A stretch of 64,000 nucleotides of DNA from Promicromonospora sp042731755 (GCF_042731755.1 NZ_JBHWLR010000017.1:1-64000); one strand, 5' to 3'. Counted from the first letter of the stretch, positions 45,198-53,617 are shown. Program-made: numbers and translations. Notes: a model not told the origin generated them from the sequence alone.

Positions 45198-45773
45198 ATG
45201 GAGCAGTTCACGGCGGAACAGGTCGACGTCTTCCTGCTGGTCGTCCTCGGGATCTGCGTGTTCATCCTGAACGACATGGATGACCCCGGGGGCTTCGAGT
45301 TCACCGCCTTGCTGATCGGGTTCGTTGCCTTCGGCGTGCTGGCAGTCCCGTTCGTCGGCCAGCTCTTCGACGGCGGTGTCGAGGAGACGCCGCTCAACTG
45401 GATCAAGCTGTTCGTGATCATCGGGGTCGTCATCTGGTTCGTGATCAAGGTCGCGGACGGCGACACGTCGTCGAGCTCGTCCGGCAGCGGCGCCTCCTCG
45501 CCGTCGTCCTCGTCGGACTCCGGGCTGGTGACCAGGGACGGCGTCCGCGTCGAGGTCGGCAACGGCGTCTGGTCCCAGAACCACCGGCCGTGGTCGATCA
45601 CGTCCGTCGAGTCGGGGTGGGTCCACCTGGACTACGACTGGGACGGTTCCGAGCAGGAGCCGACCATGATCGCCGTCGAGGACTTCGACCGGTACTACTA
45701 CAAGCACCACCCGAGCGGTCCGATGAGCTGCGCGACGGCCGGCTGCCGTCATCGACCCTGGGGAGAGCGGTAG
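45198..45773 (+). CDS. Membrane protein with C-terminal soluble domain
   Basis: 191 residues, family not recognised. About two to three helices (DVFLLVVLGICVFIL, FTALLIGFVAFGVLAVPFV, WIKLFVIIGVVIWFVI), a Ser/Gly linker (92-110), then a small beta domain (GLVTRDGVRVEVGNGVWSQ to YYYKHHPSGP) and two late Cys. GGGGCGCG upstream is a weak RBS. No obvious partner; between GH114 and GntR genes. Confidence 0.7.
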   Translation: MEQFTAEQVDVFLLVVLGICVFILNDMDDPGGFEFTALLIGFVAFGVLAVPFVGQLFDGGVEETPLNWIKLFVIIGVVIWFVIKVADGDTSSSSSGSGASSPSSSSDSGLVTRDGVRVEVGNGVWSQNHRPWSITSVESGWVHLDYDWDGSEQEPTMIAVEDFDRYYYKHHPSGPMSCATAGCRHRPWGER

Positions 45774-45823
45774 CCGGCGCCGTCCCGCTGCGCCGTCGGG
45801 CCCGGGCCGGTCCCGCCGGTGCT

Positions 45824-45829
45824 TATCCT
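45824..45829 (+). promoter_or_regulatory. -10 box, leaderless gntR
   Basis: TATCCT ends 6 nt before ATG 45836. Confidence 0.6.
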
Positions 45830-45835
45830 CGACGC

Positions 45836-46612
45836 ATGACATCCCCCCTCGTGCCGCCGCTGGATCCCCGTGACGCGGGGACGACCGGTCGCAGGGGCCT
45901 GCTCACCGAGCACATCGCGCGCCAGCTCGAGCAGCAGATCCGCACGGGGGAGTGGGCCGTGGGCTCCAAGCTGCCGTCCGAGCGCGAGCTCGCGGTGCAG
46001 TTCGGGGCGAGCAGGAACGTGATCCGCGAGGTGCTGCGCCGCCTGGAGGCCACTGACCTGATCGAGGTGGCGCCGGGCCGCGGGTCGTTCGTCACCGAGC
46101 AGTCGTCGGCGCACGCGCGGGGCTACGACGCCCTCTACCGCACCGAGCGCCCGACGGTCCGGCAGCTCATCGAGGCGCGGATCCCGCTCGAGGTCGAGAT
46201 CGCCGGGCTGGCGACGGAGCGGGCCACGGACGAGCAGGTCGACGCCATCGTGCAGGCGCTGGACCGCGTGGAGTCGGCCGGCGACGTCGTCGACAAGGCG
46301 CGCGAGGACCTCCGGTTCCACGACACCATCGCCGCCGCCTGCGGCAACCCGGTGCTGCGCATCATGCTGTCGTCGATCGGCGGCATGATGTTCGAGATGA
46401 TGCTGCGCTCCAACTCCGATCCGCGGATCGGGGAACCGGGCGTGCCGCACCACCCCGAGATCGTCGAGGCGATCCAGGCGCGCGACGTCGCGCTCGCCCG
46501 GGAGCGCATGCGCGAGCACCTCGCGCTCGGCCTGCGCACCTACGGCCCGGACCTCGACGTGGGCCTGGACCTGATGGCGTCCCGCCACATCGAGACCCTG
46601 CTGGAGCGGTAG
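45836..46612 (+). CDS. GntR/FadR (FCD) regulator, UxuR-like
   Basis: 258 residues. Winged helix (about 20-85, SKLPSERELAVQFGASRNVIREVLRRLEATDLIEVAPGRGSFV) and FCD ligand domain (about 105-235) with metal-site candidates in LRFHDTIAAACGNPVL and HHPEIVEAIQARD, MREHL. Adjacent to a mannonate-dehydratase-type gene and transporter, it probably responds to a sugar acid. A perfect FadR-type operator lies over the promoter of the next operon (46673-46699). Confidence 0.92.
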   Translation: MTSPLVPPLDPRDAGTTGRRGLLTEHIARQLEQQIRTGEWAVGSKLPSERELAVQFGASRNVIREVLRRLEATDLIEVAPGRGSFVTEQSSAHARGYDALYRTERPTVRQLIEARIPLEVEIAGLATERATDEQVDAIVQALDRVESAGDVVDKAREDLRFHDTIAAACGNPVLRIMLSSIGGMMFEMMLRSNSDPRIGEPGVPHHPEIVEAIQARDVALARERMREHLALGLRTYGPDLDVGLDLMASRHIETLLER

Positions 46613-46645
46613 GCCGAGGCCGGGCCCCGAACCCCACCAGCACCT

Positions 46646-46699
46646 TTGAACCCACCCTCGGCACCGTGCTACGGTCCAACTGGTCCTACCAGTTGGACC
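46646..46699 (+). promoter_or_regulatory. GntR operator over the transporter promoter
   Basis: TTGAAC (46646-46651) and TACGGT (46670-46675), 18 bp apart. A perfect inverted repeat GGTCCAACTGGT-CCT-ACCAGTTGGACC (46673-46699) overlaps the -10 box and start site; its core TGGTCCTACCA fits the FadR-subfamily consensus TNGTNNNACNA. This is repressor geometry. Confidence 0.82.
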
Positions 46700-46716
46700 A
46701 CTGACGCTCCTTCCCT

Positions 46717-46779
46717 CGTTGAGTGCTGGATATCTGCGCGATCTCAGCGCCTGGGGACGCAAATACCCAGCACTCAACG
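46717..46779. repeat. CGTTGAGTGCTGG palindrome, copy 1
   Basis: Arms 46717-46738 and 46758-46779 pair at 20 of 22 positions with a 19-nt loop; the outer 13 nt CGTTGAGTGCTGG are perfect. It lies in the predicted 5' leader of the ABC operon, after the promoter and before the first start. The same core forms the palindrome at 62412-62488. Confidence 0.88.
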
Positions 46780-46813
46780 GGCTTGGGCACACATGGAGGT
46801 GTGACTTTTCGTC

Positions 46814-48133
46814 ATGACGCATCTACTCAGGCCGCGGGTGGCGCGGGGGTTCGAGCTGAGCCGGCGGTCGTTCGGCGTGCTCGCCGCGGCGTCCGTGCTG
46901 GCCGCCTGCTCGGGCAGCCCGCGGACGGCGAGCCCGGACGCCCCGCTGCGGGTGCTCGCGATCAACCACGTCTGGACGCAGGCGATCAGCCGCTACCTCC
47001 CCGAGTTCGAGGAGCGGATCGGCCGCCGGGTGTCCCTGCGGATGCTCACCGCCGACCAGCTCACCTCCAGCTTCAACGTCAAGCTCAACGCGTCGGCCAC
47101 CGACATCGACGTCATGACGATCCGGCCGCTGCAGGACCAGATGATGTTCGCGCGCAACGGCTGGATCGCCGACCTCACCGACCGGGTCGAGGGCGACACC
47201 GACTACCACTGGACCGACTTCCAGGACGCCCCGCGCGAGCGGTCGATCACGGCGGGCGCCGCGGTCAGCGTCCCCGTCGTCACCGAGCGTCCGGCGCTCT
47301 ACTACCGCAAGGACCTGCTCGAGGAGTTCGGCGGGGCGCCGAAGACCCTCGACGACATGCTCGACATCGCCCTGGAGACCCAGCGGCGCGACGAGGGCTT
47401 CTTCGGGTTCGTCGGCCGTGGCCAGCGGGCCGGCGCCGTCACGCAGTGGTCGAGCTTCCTCTACTCGTTCGGCGGCGACTTCACGGTCGACGGCCGGTCG
47501 GGCATCGGCACGCCCGAGGCGGTCGCCGCCTACGAGTTCTACGGGCGCCTGCTGCACGACGCCGGACCGCCCGGGGCCACCAACATGAGCCTCGAACAGG
47601 CGATGCCGATCTTCGCGCAGGGCAAGGCCGCGATGTACGTCGACGCCGACGCGATCTACAGCAACTTCCTGGACACCTCGATCTCCACCGTCACCGACAC
47701 CGTGGGCTTCGCACCCTTCCCCGCCGGTCAGGCGGGTTCCGTGCCGCACAACATCCCGTCGTGGAGCCTGGCGATCAACGAGTTCTCGCTGCTGCGGGAC
47801 GACTCGTGGGAGTTCCTCCGGTGGGCCTCCAGCCCCGAGATGGTCGCCCGCCTGCAGTCCGAGGGCATCCCGGGCGCGCGCCAGTCCGTCTGGGACGACC
47901 CGGCGACGCTCGCATCCTTCCCCGCCGACCTCGCCGAGGCCATGCGGATCAACGCGGCCAACGGCGTCGGGCACGACCGCCCCGAGGTGATGCAGGTGGG
48001 CCGCGCCCGCGACATCGTCGGCCGCCCGCTGGTCTCCGGCATCGTCGGCGAGGACGTCGCGTCCGTGGCCGCCGACGCGGACGCCGAGTTCAACGACTTC
48101 CTCGTCCGCGACAACCGTCAGCAGGAGTTCTGA
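46814..48133 (+). CDS. ABC carbohydrate-binding lipoprotein (CUT1)
   Basis: 439 residues. SRRSFGVLAAASVLAAC is a Tat-like lipoprotein signal (Cys near 32). The SBP_bac_1 body includes LRVLAINHVWTQAISRYLPEFEERIGRRV and YYRKDLLEEFGGAPKTLDDML. GGAGG lies 14 nt before ATG, longer than ideal. First gene of an operon with two permeases and an enolase-superfamily dehydratase; likely captures a uronate or sugar-acid glycoside. Confidence 0.9.
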   Translation: MTHLLRPRVARGFELSRRSFGVLAAASVLAACSGSPRTASPDAPLRVLAINHVWTQAISRYLPEFEERIGRRVSLRMLTADQLTSSFNVKLNASATDIDVMTIRPLQDQMMFARNGWIADLTDRVEGDTDYHWTDFQDAPRERSITAGAAVSVPVVTERPALYYRKDLLEEFGGAPKTLDDMLDIALETQRRDEGFFGFVGRGQRAGAVTQWSSFLYSFGGDFTVDGRSGIGTPEAVAAYEFYGRLLHDAGPPGATNMSLEQAMPIFAQGKAAMYVDADAIYSNFLDTSISTVTDTVGFAPFPAGQAGSVPHNIPSWSLAINEFSLLRDDSWEFLRWASSPEMVARLQSEGIPGARQSVWDDPATLASFPADLAEAMRINAANGVGHDRPEVMQVGRARDIVGRPLVSGIVGEDVASVAADADAEFNDFLVRDNRQQEF

Positions 48134-49095
48134 TGACGACGACCACCGCCCCCACCTCAGTCGGCCCCAAGAACAGCACGCGCCGCACCCCGCCGTCGGG
48201 CAAGCCGTTCGTGACCTTCGAGCAGGCGAACCGCCGCCTCAAGTGGGCGCTGCTCGCGCCCGCGCTGGGCTTCGTCGGCCTGATGATCGCGTTCCCGCTC
48301 GTCTTCACGATCAACCTCAGCCTCACCGACGCGTTCGGCGCGGTGAACGCCGGCAGCTCCTACGTGGGCCTGCAGAACTTCGCCGACGCCCTGACGGACA
48401 CGCGCCGGTTCTGGCCCGCCGTCGGCCGCACGGTCATGTTCACGCTCGGCGCCGTCGTGCTGGAGACCGTGCTCGGGCTGGCCCTGGCGATGCTCATGCG
48501 CAAGGCGTTCCGCGGCATGGAGATCGTGCGCACCATCCTGATGGTGCCGCTGCTGGCCACCCCGGTCGCGATCGGCATCCTGTGGATGCTCATCCTCGAC
48601 CCGACCAACGGCATCGCCAACCACCTGCTCGGCTTCGTGGGCATCCCGCCGCAGGAGTTCCTGGGCTCGGTGTCGCAGTCGCTGCCCACCCTGATGCTCA
48701 TCGACGTGTGGCAGTGGACCCCGATGATGACCGTGCTGCTGCTGGCAGGCCTGACCACGCTGCCCGAGGAGCCGGAGGAGGCCGCCCGGGTCGACGGCGC
48801 CAACGCCTGGCAGCGGTTCGTGCACATCATCCTGCCGATGCTCCGCACCACCATCCTGACGGCGCTGGTGCTCCGCGGCGTCGACGCCCTGAAGACGTTC
48901 GACCTGATCTACGCGACCAAAGGTCCCGGCGGCGGGTCGGACTTCGAGGCCGAGACGCTCAACGTCTACGCCTACGGGCTCACCTTCGACTACCAGGAGT
49001 ACGGCCTCGCCTCCGCGGTGCTGGTCCTGTTCACGCTGTTCATCGTCGCGGTCGTGGTCGTGCTGCGGCGCCGCACCGAGAGGAGCGCCTCGTGA
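48133..49095 (+). CDS. ABC sugar permease, MalF type
   Basis: 320 residues, six helices after a 35-residue cytoplasmic start. EAA loop PEEPEEAARVDGANAWQRFVHIILPMLR near residue 215. TGATG overlap with the binding protein stop; RBS CAGGAG. Its stop overlaps the next start by GTGA. Confidence 0.92.
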   Translation: MTTTTAPTSVGPKNSTRRTPPSGKPFVTFEQANRRLKWALLAPALGFVGLMIAFPLVFTINLSLTDAFGAVNAGSSYVGLQNFADALTDTRRFWPAVGRTVMFTLGAVVLETVLGLALAMLMRKAFRGMEIVRTILMVPLLATPVAIGILWMLILDPTNGIANHLLGFVGIPPQEFLGSVSQSLPTLMLIDVWQWTPMMTVLLLAGLTTLPEEPEEAARVDGANAWQRFVHIILPMLRTTILTALVLRGVDALKTFDLIYATKGPGGGSDFEAETLNVYAYGLTFDYQEYGLASAVLVLFTLFIVAVVVVLRRRTERSAS

Positions 49096-49907
49096 GCGCC
49101 ACCACCACCTTCCGCGTCCTGCGCGGCGTGCTGATCACCGTCGTCTGCGCGGTGATCGCGCTGCCGATCATCTGGATGATCGCCGCCGCCTTCAAGACCA
49201 ACGTGCAGGTCACCGACCCGACGGTCGGCCTGGTCTTCGCGCCCACCTGGGACAACTTCCGCAACGTCCTGGCCGACGGCGCCCTGGCGCACTCGCTGCT
49301 CAACTCGCTGGTCATCGGCGTCGTCTCGACGGCGCTCAGCGTGGTCATCGCCGTGCCGGCCGCCTGGGCGGTGGGCCGGTTCCGGATGCGCCGCACCGGC
49401 TCGACGGTCCTCGTGGCCCGCATCATCCCGGCCATCTCGCTGCTCGTGCCCTGGTACTACATGTTCGCGCAGCTCGGCCTGGTGGGCAGCCACCTGGTGC
49501 TGATCCTGAGCCACATGTTCGTGTCCGTGCCGCTGATCCTGTGGATCATGATCGGCTTCTTCGAGGGCCTGCCGGTCGAGCTGGAGGACGCCGCGCGGAC
49601 CGACGGCCTGTCCGCCTTCGGCGCGTTCCTGCGGATCGCGCTCCCGCTCGCGGCGCCCGGCACGGCGTCCGCCGCGGTGCTGGCGTTCATCTTCAGCTGG
49701 AACAACTTCATCTTCGCGCTGATCCTCGCGGACGAGCGGACGATGACGATGCCCGTGCTGCTGTTCAACTTCATGTCCTACGCCAGCACGGACTGGGGCG
49801 GGCTCATGGCGGCCGCGACCCTCATGACCGTGCCCGTCCTGCTGGCCGCGATCTTCGGGCAGCGTTTCCTCGTGGCCGGGCTGACCGCCGGCGCCACGAA
49901 GGGCTGA
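49092..49907 (+). CDS. ABC sugar permease, MalG type
   Basis: 271 residues, six helices; EAA loop PVELEDAARTDGLSAFGAFLRIALPLAAP near residue 165, with DG-LS replacing the usual DGA. Translationally coupled (GTGA) to the MalF-type partner. No ATPase gene follows; a shared one is presumed. Confidence 0.92.
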   Translation: MSATTTFRVLRGVLITVVCAVIALPIIWMIAAAFKTNVQVTDPTVGLVFAPTWDNFRNVLADGALAHSLLNSLVIGVVSTALSVVIAVPAAWAVGRFRMRRTGSTVLVARIIPAISLLVPWYYMFAQLGLVGSHLVLILSHMFVSVPLILWIMIGFFEGLPVELEDAARTDGLSAFGAFLRIALPLAAPGTASAAVLAFIFSWNNFIFALILADERTMTMPVLLFNFMSYASTDWGGLMAAATLMTVPVLLAAIFGQRFLVAGLTAGATKG

Positions 49908-49967
49908 CACTGCCCGGGGCTGACGCCCGCACTCCTGCTTCCCCCACCACCGACAGAAGGTTTCCGC

Positions 49968-51182
49968 ATGAAGATCGTCGACGCGAAGGTCGTCGTCACG
50001 TCGCCCGGCCGCAACTTCGTCACGCTCCAGATCACCACGGACGACGGGGTGACCGGCCTGGGCGACGCCACCCTGAACGGCCGCGAGCTGGCCGTCGTCA
50101 GCTACCTGCGCGACCACGTCGCGCCGCTGCTGATCGGCCGCGACCCGCACCGCATCGAGGACACGTGGCAGTACCTCTACCGGGGCGCCTACTGGCGCCG
50201 CGGCCCGGTGACCATGGCGGCGATCGCCGCCGTCGACGTCGCCCTGTGGGACATCAAGGCGAAGGTCGCCGGCCTGCCGCTGTACCAGCTTCTGGGCGGG
50301 GCCAGCCGCGACCGGATCCGCGCCTACGGGCATGCGAACGGCTCCAGCCTGCCCGAGATCTTCGACTCGGTGCGGGCGCTGCAGGAGCGCGGCTACCAGA
50401 GCATCCGCATCCAGAGCGGCGTGCCGGGCCTGAAGTCCGTCTACGGCGTCCACACGGCGACGTCGGACGACGGCTCCGCGCCCGACGTGCTCGCGCGGCC
50501 GGCCGTCGAGGACTGGGACACCGCCGCCTACCTGCGGTACATCCCGAAGGTCTTCGAGGCCGTGCGCAACGAGTTCGGCCCGGACCTGCCGCTGCTGCAC
50601 GACGCGCACCACCGGCTGTCCCCGATCGAGGCCGCCCGCCTCGGCAAGGACCTGGAGCCGTACGACCTGTTCTGGCTGGAGGACTGCACGCCCGCCGAGG
50701 ACCAGGAGGCGCTGCGCCTGGTGCGGCAGCACACGACCACGCCGCTGGCGATCGGCGAGGTGTTCAACACCGTCTTCGACTACCAGACGCTGATCGACGA
50801 CCGGCTCATCGACTACGTGCGCTCCGCCGTCACGCACTTCGGCGGCGTCAGCCCCATGAAGAAGCTGTTCGACTACGCGGGCCAGCGCGGGATCAAGAGC
50901 GCGATCCACGGCCCCGAGGACATCTCGCCGGTTGGCATGGCCGCCGCGATCCACCTCGACCTGGCGATCCACAACTTCGGCATCCAGGAGTACTCGGGCC
51001 ACACCGACCTGACGAACGAGGTCTTCCGGCACGCGTACACGTTCGAGGACGGCCACCTGCACCCGGGCGAGGCCCCCGGCATCGGCGTCGAGCTGGACGA
51101 GGAGCTCGCGGCCGCCCACCCGTACGAGCCCGGCTACCTGCCGGTCAACCGGCTCCAGGACGGGTCCGTCCACGACTGGTGA
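49968..51182 (+). CDS. Mannonate dehydratase family (ManD/RspA) enzyme
   Basis: 404 residues, enolase superfamily. ManD features: GAYWRRGPVTMAAIAAVDVALWDIKAK, metal ligands in LLHDAHHRL, WLEDCTP and IGEVFNT, then HFGGVSPMKK and IHGPEDISPVGMAAAIHLDLAIHNFGIQEY. It would dehydrate D-mannonate (or D-gluconate) to 2-keto-3-deoxygluconate, the same intermediate made by KduD in this window. RBS AGAAGG. Last gene of the GntR-controlled operon. Confidence 0.88.
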   Translation: MKIVDAKVVVTSPGRNFVTLQITTDDGVTGLGDATLNGRELAVVSYLRDHVAPLLIGRDPHRIEDTWQYLYRGAYWRRGPVTMAAIAAVDVALWDIKAKVAGLPLYQLLGGASRDRIRAYGHANGSSLPEIFDSVRALQERGYQSIRIQSGVPGLKSVYGVHTATSDDGSAPDVLARPAVEDWDTAAYLRYIPKVFEAVRNEFGPDLPLLHDAHHRLSPIEAARLGKDLEPYDLFWLEDCTPAEDQEALRLVRQHTTTPLAIGEVFNTVFDYQTLIDDRLIDYVRSAVTHFGGVSPMKKLFDYAGQRGIKSAIHGPEDISPVGMAAAIHLDLAIHNFGIQEYSGHTDLTNEVFRHAYTFEDGHLHPGEAPGIGVELDEELAAAHPYEPGYLPVNRLQDGSVHDW

Positions 51183-51204
51183 CGCGGATCACCCCCGCGT
51201 CGTC

Positions 51205-51231
51205 CCATCCGTAAGCGCCACCGCGCCGAAC
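51205..51231 (+). promoter_or_regulatory. SigK-type promoter of sigK
   Basis: CCATCC (51205-51210), 15 bp, CCGAAC (51226-51231). Identical boxes and spacing occur before the fasciclin gene and dipZ, so sigK is likely autoregulated. Confidence 0.82.
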
Positions 51232-51260
51232 CACCGGTGCAGACACGATCGGAGGCCGTT

Positions 51261-51860
51261 GTGGGGCAGACTGGTTCGGTGGCCTCACCACCTGTCCGGA
51301 CCTCGTCACGGGACACCGTCGACGCACTGCTCACGGCGTGCGCCGGGGGCGACCCGGAGTCGTTCACGCCCGTGTACGACGCGCTGGGGCCGGTAGCCTA
51401 CGGCGCGTCGCTCGGCGTCCTGCGCGACCCCGACCATGCGGCAGAGGTGACCCAGGAGGTGATGGTGGAGGTGTGGCAGACGGCTTCGCGGTTCGACGCC
51501 GCACGCGGCTCCGCCCGCACCTGGGTCGCCACGCTGGCGCGCCGGCGTGCGGTCGACCGCGTGCGGTCGGAGCAGGCGCACCGGGACCGCGACCAGCGGG
51601 ACACGGACCTGCGCACCAACGAGTCCGAGCGGGACGTGGTGGTCGAGGACGTCGAACGGCGTCTCGAGGGGTCCGCCGTGCGCCGCTGCATCGAGGGGCT
51701 CACCCCGACGCAGCGCGAGGCGGTGGTGGTCGCGTACTACGGCGGCCTGACCTATCGCGAGGTCGCCGAGAAGCTCGACAAGGCCCTGCCGACCGTCAAG
51801 AGCAGGATCCGCGACGGCCTCAACCGGCTCCGGGACTGCCTGGAGGTGGGACGTGGCTGA
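51261..51860 (+). CDS. sigK: ECF sigma factor SigK
   Basis: 199 residues. Sigma-70 region 2 (about 20-90, YGASLGVLRDPDHAAEVTQEVMVEVWQTASRFD) and region 4 (about 140-190, LTPTQREAVVVAYYGGLTYREVAEKLDKALPTVKSRIRDGLNRLRD). GTG 51261 has an ideal GGAGG. The anti-sigma gene follows with an 8-bp overlap, and the fasciclin and dipZ genes, classical SigK targets in mycobacteria, are next door. Promoter matches its own inferred consensus. Confidence 0.92.
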   Translation: MGQTGSVASPPVRTSSRDTVDALLTACAGGDPESFTPVYDALGPVAYGASLGVLRDPDHAAEVTQEVMVEVWQTASRFDAARGSARTWVATLARRRAVDRVRSEQAHRDRDQRDTDLRTNESERDVVVEDVERRLEGSAVRRCIEGLTPTQREAVVVAYYGGLTYREVAEKLDKALPTVKSRIRDGLNRLRDCLEVGRG

Positions 51861-52677
51861 CGAGACGACCGGTACCGGTGCCGACGGCGTGGCCGGCGAC
51901 GTCCGGGACCTGATCCCCGGGTACGCCCTGGACGCGCTGGACGATGCCGACCGCGAGGCGGTCGAGCGGCTGCTCGCGTCGGATGCCGACGCCCGTCGCG
52001 CGCTCGACGAGTACCGCGACGTCGTCGCCGCGTTCGTGGTCGAGGCCGAACCGCCCGCCGCGCTGCGGGCCGGGGTGCTCGCGCAGGTGGCAGGCACGCC
52101 GCAGGTCCCGGGCCCGACGGCGGAGGCACCTTCTGCTCCGGCCGCCTTGCCCGCCGCCGCTCCCGCCGGGCCGCCGGCCGCGACCCCGTCGTCGGGCAGC
52201 GGCGGCGACGTCGTGGACCTCGCCGCCCGCCGCCGTCGGCGCTGGGGCACGGCGGTGGCCGCGGTCGCCGCGGCGGTCGCCATCGCCGTCCCGACCACGA
52301 TCGCCGTCCAGGTGACCGCCGAGCGCGACCGCCTGCGCGAGCAGGCACAGGTGGTCTCGGAGATGCTGGCCGACCCGGACAGCTCGGTGCTGCGGGCCTC
52401 CGTCGAGGGTGGCGGCGAGGCGTCCGTGCTGGTCTCCGGCGACGACATGTTCTTCCACGCCGAGGGGCTCCCGGCTCCCGAGCAGGGCAAGGCTTACCAG
52501 CTCTGGGTGGTGGAGGGTGACGGCAGCGTCTCCTCGGCGGGCCTGCTCGCCCTGCGGGGCGACCAGGCGACCGCGCTCGTCCAGGGTGAGCACGGCGTGG
52601 GCATGGCGGTGTCGGTCGAGCCGGCGTCGGGTTCCGAGGAGCCCACGACGGCACCGATCGTCGTGCTGGGGGCCTGA
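51853..52677 (+). CDS. rskA: Anti-sigma-K factor RskA
   Basis: 274 residues: N-terminal anti-sigma domain (10-75, DLIPGYALDALDDADREAVERLLASDADARRALDEY), a Pro/Ala linker, one membrane helix (about 132-155, WGTAVAAVAAAVAIAVPTTIAV) and an extracytoplasmic RskA domain with AYQLWVVEGDGSVSSAGLL. It holds SigK at the membrane until regulated proteolysis releases it. GTG 51853 has GGAGGTGGG and overlaps sigK by 8 bp. Confidence 0.93.
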   Translation: MADETTGTGADGVAGDVRDLIPGYALDALDDADREAVERLLASDADARRALDEYRDVVAAFVVEAEPPAALRAGVLAQVAGTPQVPGPTAEAPSAPAALPAAAPAGPPAATPSSGSGGDVVDLAARRRRRWGTAVAAVAAAVAIAVPTTIAVQVTAERDRLREQAQVVSEMLADPDSSVLRASVEGGGEASVLVSGDDMFFHAEGLPAPEQGKAYQLWVVEGDGSVSSAGLLALRGDQATALVQGEHGVGMAVSVEPASGSEEPTTAPIVVLGA

Positions 52678-52717
52678 CCCGGCCCGTCCCGAGCGAACCG
52701 GTCCGCACCCGCGGACA

Positions 52718-52755
52718 CGAGAGAAGCCCCGTCCGGCCGGACGAGGCTTCTCTCG
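52718..52755. terminator. Loopless palindromic terminator
   Basis: CGAGAGAAGCCCCGTCCGG meets CCGGACGAGGCTTCTCTCG head to head, one mismatch in 19, between convergent rskA and fasciclin genes. It would work in both directions. Confidence 0.8.
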
Positions 52756-52770
52756 GTCATCGCTGGAGGA

Positions 52771-53454
52771 TCACATCGGGGGCATCAGCACCCCGTCGAT
52801 GAGGTAGACGGTCGCGTTCTGGGTCATGACGCCACCGCAGATCACGTTCGCGTCGTTCACCTTGAGGTCGTCACCGCTGCCGGTGACCTCGAGGGTGTCG
52901 CCCTCGACGGTCTTCTGCTCGCCGACCACCTGGTCGGGCGTGAGCTGGCCGGGCACCACGTGGTACGTGAGGATCGCGGTCAGCAGGTCGCTGTCCGTGG
53001 ACAGCGTGTCCATCGTCTCGGCGTCGATCGACTTGAAGGCGTCGTCCACCGGGGCGAAGACGGTGAACTCGTCACCGTTGAGGGTGTCGACGAGGTCCAC
53101 GTCGGGGTTGACCTTGCCGCTCACGGCCGAGACAAGGGTCGTCAGCAGCGGGTTGTTGGAGGCCGCCACGGCCACCGGGTCGGTGGACATGCCGGTCACG
53201 GAGCCGGGGCCGTCCGGCACCTCCTCGGCGTACGCGGCACAGCCGGGGCCCACGAGGTTCGCGGCGGGGTCGACCGCGGCGTCGTCCTCGGCGGGGGTCT
53301 CCTCGGTCATCGAGTCGGTGGCCTCCTCGGACGCCGAGGTGTCCTCCGATCCGGTGTCCCCGCCCGACGAGTCCATGCTGCAGGCCGAGAGGCCGAGCAT
53401 GGCCAGCGTGGCGATACCGGCGACGGCGTAGGACGTGCGGGTTCGAGCGTTCAT
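52771..53454 (-). CDS. Fasciclin-domain lipoprotein, MPT83/MPT70-like
   Basis: 227 residues. Signal with lipobox LSAC (C25), an acidic Ser/Thr/Glu linker (26-62), then a fasciclin domain (about 90-227): LLTTLVSAVSGKVNPDVDLVDTLN, TVFAPVDDAFKSI, LTYHVVPGQL, NATVYLIDGVLMPP. The conserved GPGCAAYAEE before the domain matches mycobacterial MPB83/MPT70. Surface lipoprotein, perhaps adhesion or a redox partner of DipZ. RBS GAGGAGAG; SigK-type promoter upstream. Confidence 0.92.
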   Translation of the reverse strand: MNARTRTSYAVAGIATLAMLGLSACSMDSSGGDTGSEDTSASEEATDSMTEETPAEDDAAVDPAANLVGPGCAAYAEEVPDGPGSVTGMSTDPVAVAASNNPLLTTLVSAVSGKVNPDVDLVDTLNGDEFTVFAPVDDAFKSIDAETMDTLSTDSDLLTAILTYHVVPGQLTPDQVVGEQKTVEGDTLEVTGSGDDLKVNDANVICGGVMTQNATVYLIDGVLMPPM

Positions 53455-53508
53455 CGGTCTCTCCTCGGTGTGGCGTCACCCCGCGTCTCACGGGGCGTCT
53501 TGACCGGG

Positions 53509-53535
53509 GTTCGGAGCCGTCGGCTCCCCGGATGG
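53509..53535 (-). promoter_or_regulatory. SigK-type promoter of fasciclin gene
   Basis: On the minus strand CCATCC (53530-53535), 15 bp, CCGAAC (53509-53514). The transcript would have a leader of about 50 nt with an RBS. Confidence 0.82.
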
Positions 53536-53583
53536 GGGTCGGTGCACATCAGTTTTCCGCGGCGTCCGGCGTCCGGTCCGTAC

Positions 53584-53610
53584 CCATCCGGAACGGGCCG
53601 CGCGCCGAAC
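53584..53610 (+). promoter_or_regulatory. SigK-type promoter of dipZ
   Basis: CCATCC (53584-53589), 15 bp, CCGAAC (53605-53610), then 7 nt to ATG 53618, so dipZ mRNA is leaderless. Divergent from the fasciclin promoter. Confidence 0.82.
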
Positions 53611-53617
53611 CCGGCAC

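Noticed and set aside
46717..46779. Riboswitch in the leader of the third transporter operon
   Set aside because: The structure is a simple palindrome whose arms recur at 62412-62488 downstream of other genes, so a repeat is a better explanation than a ligand-binding RNA.
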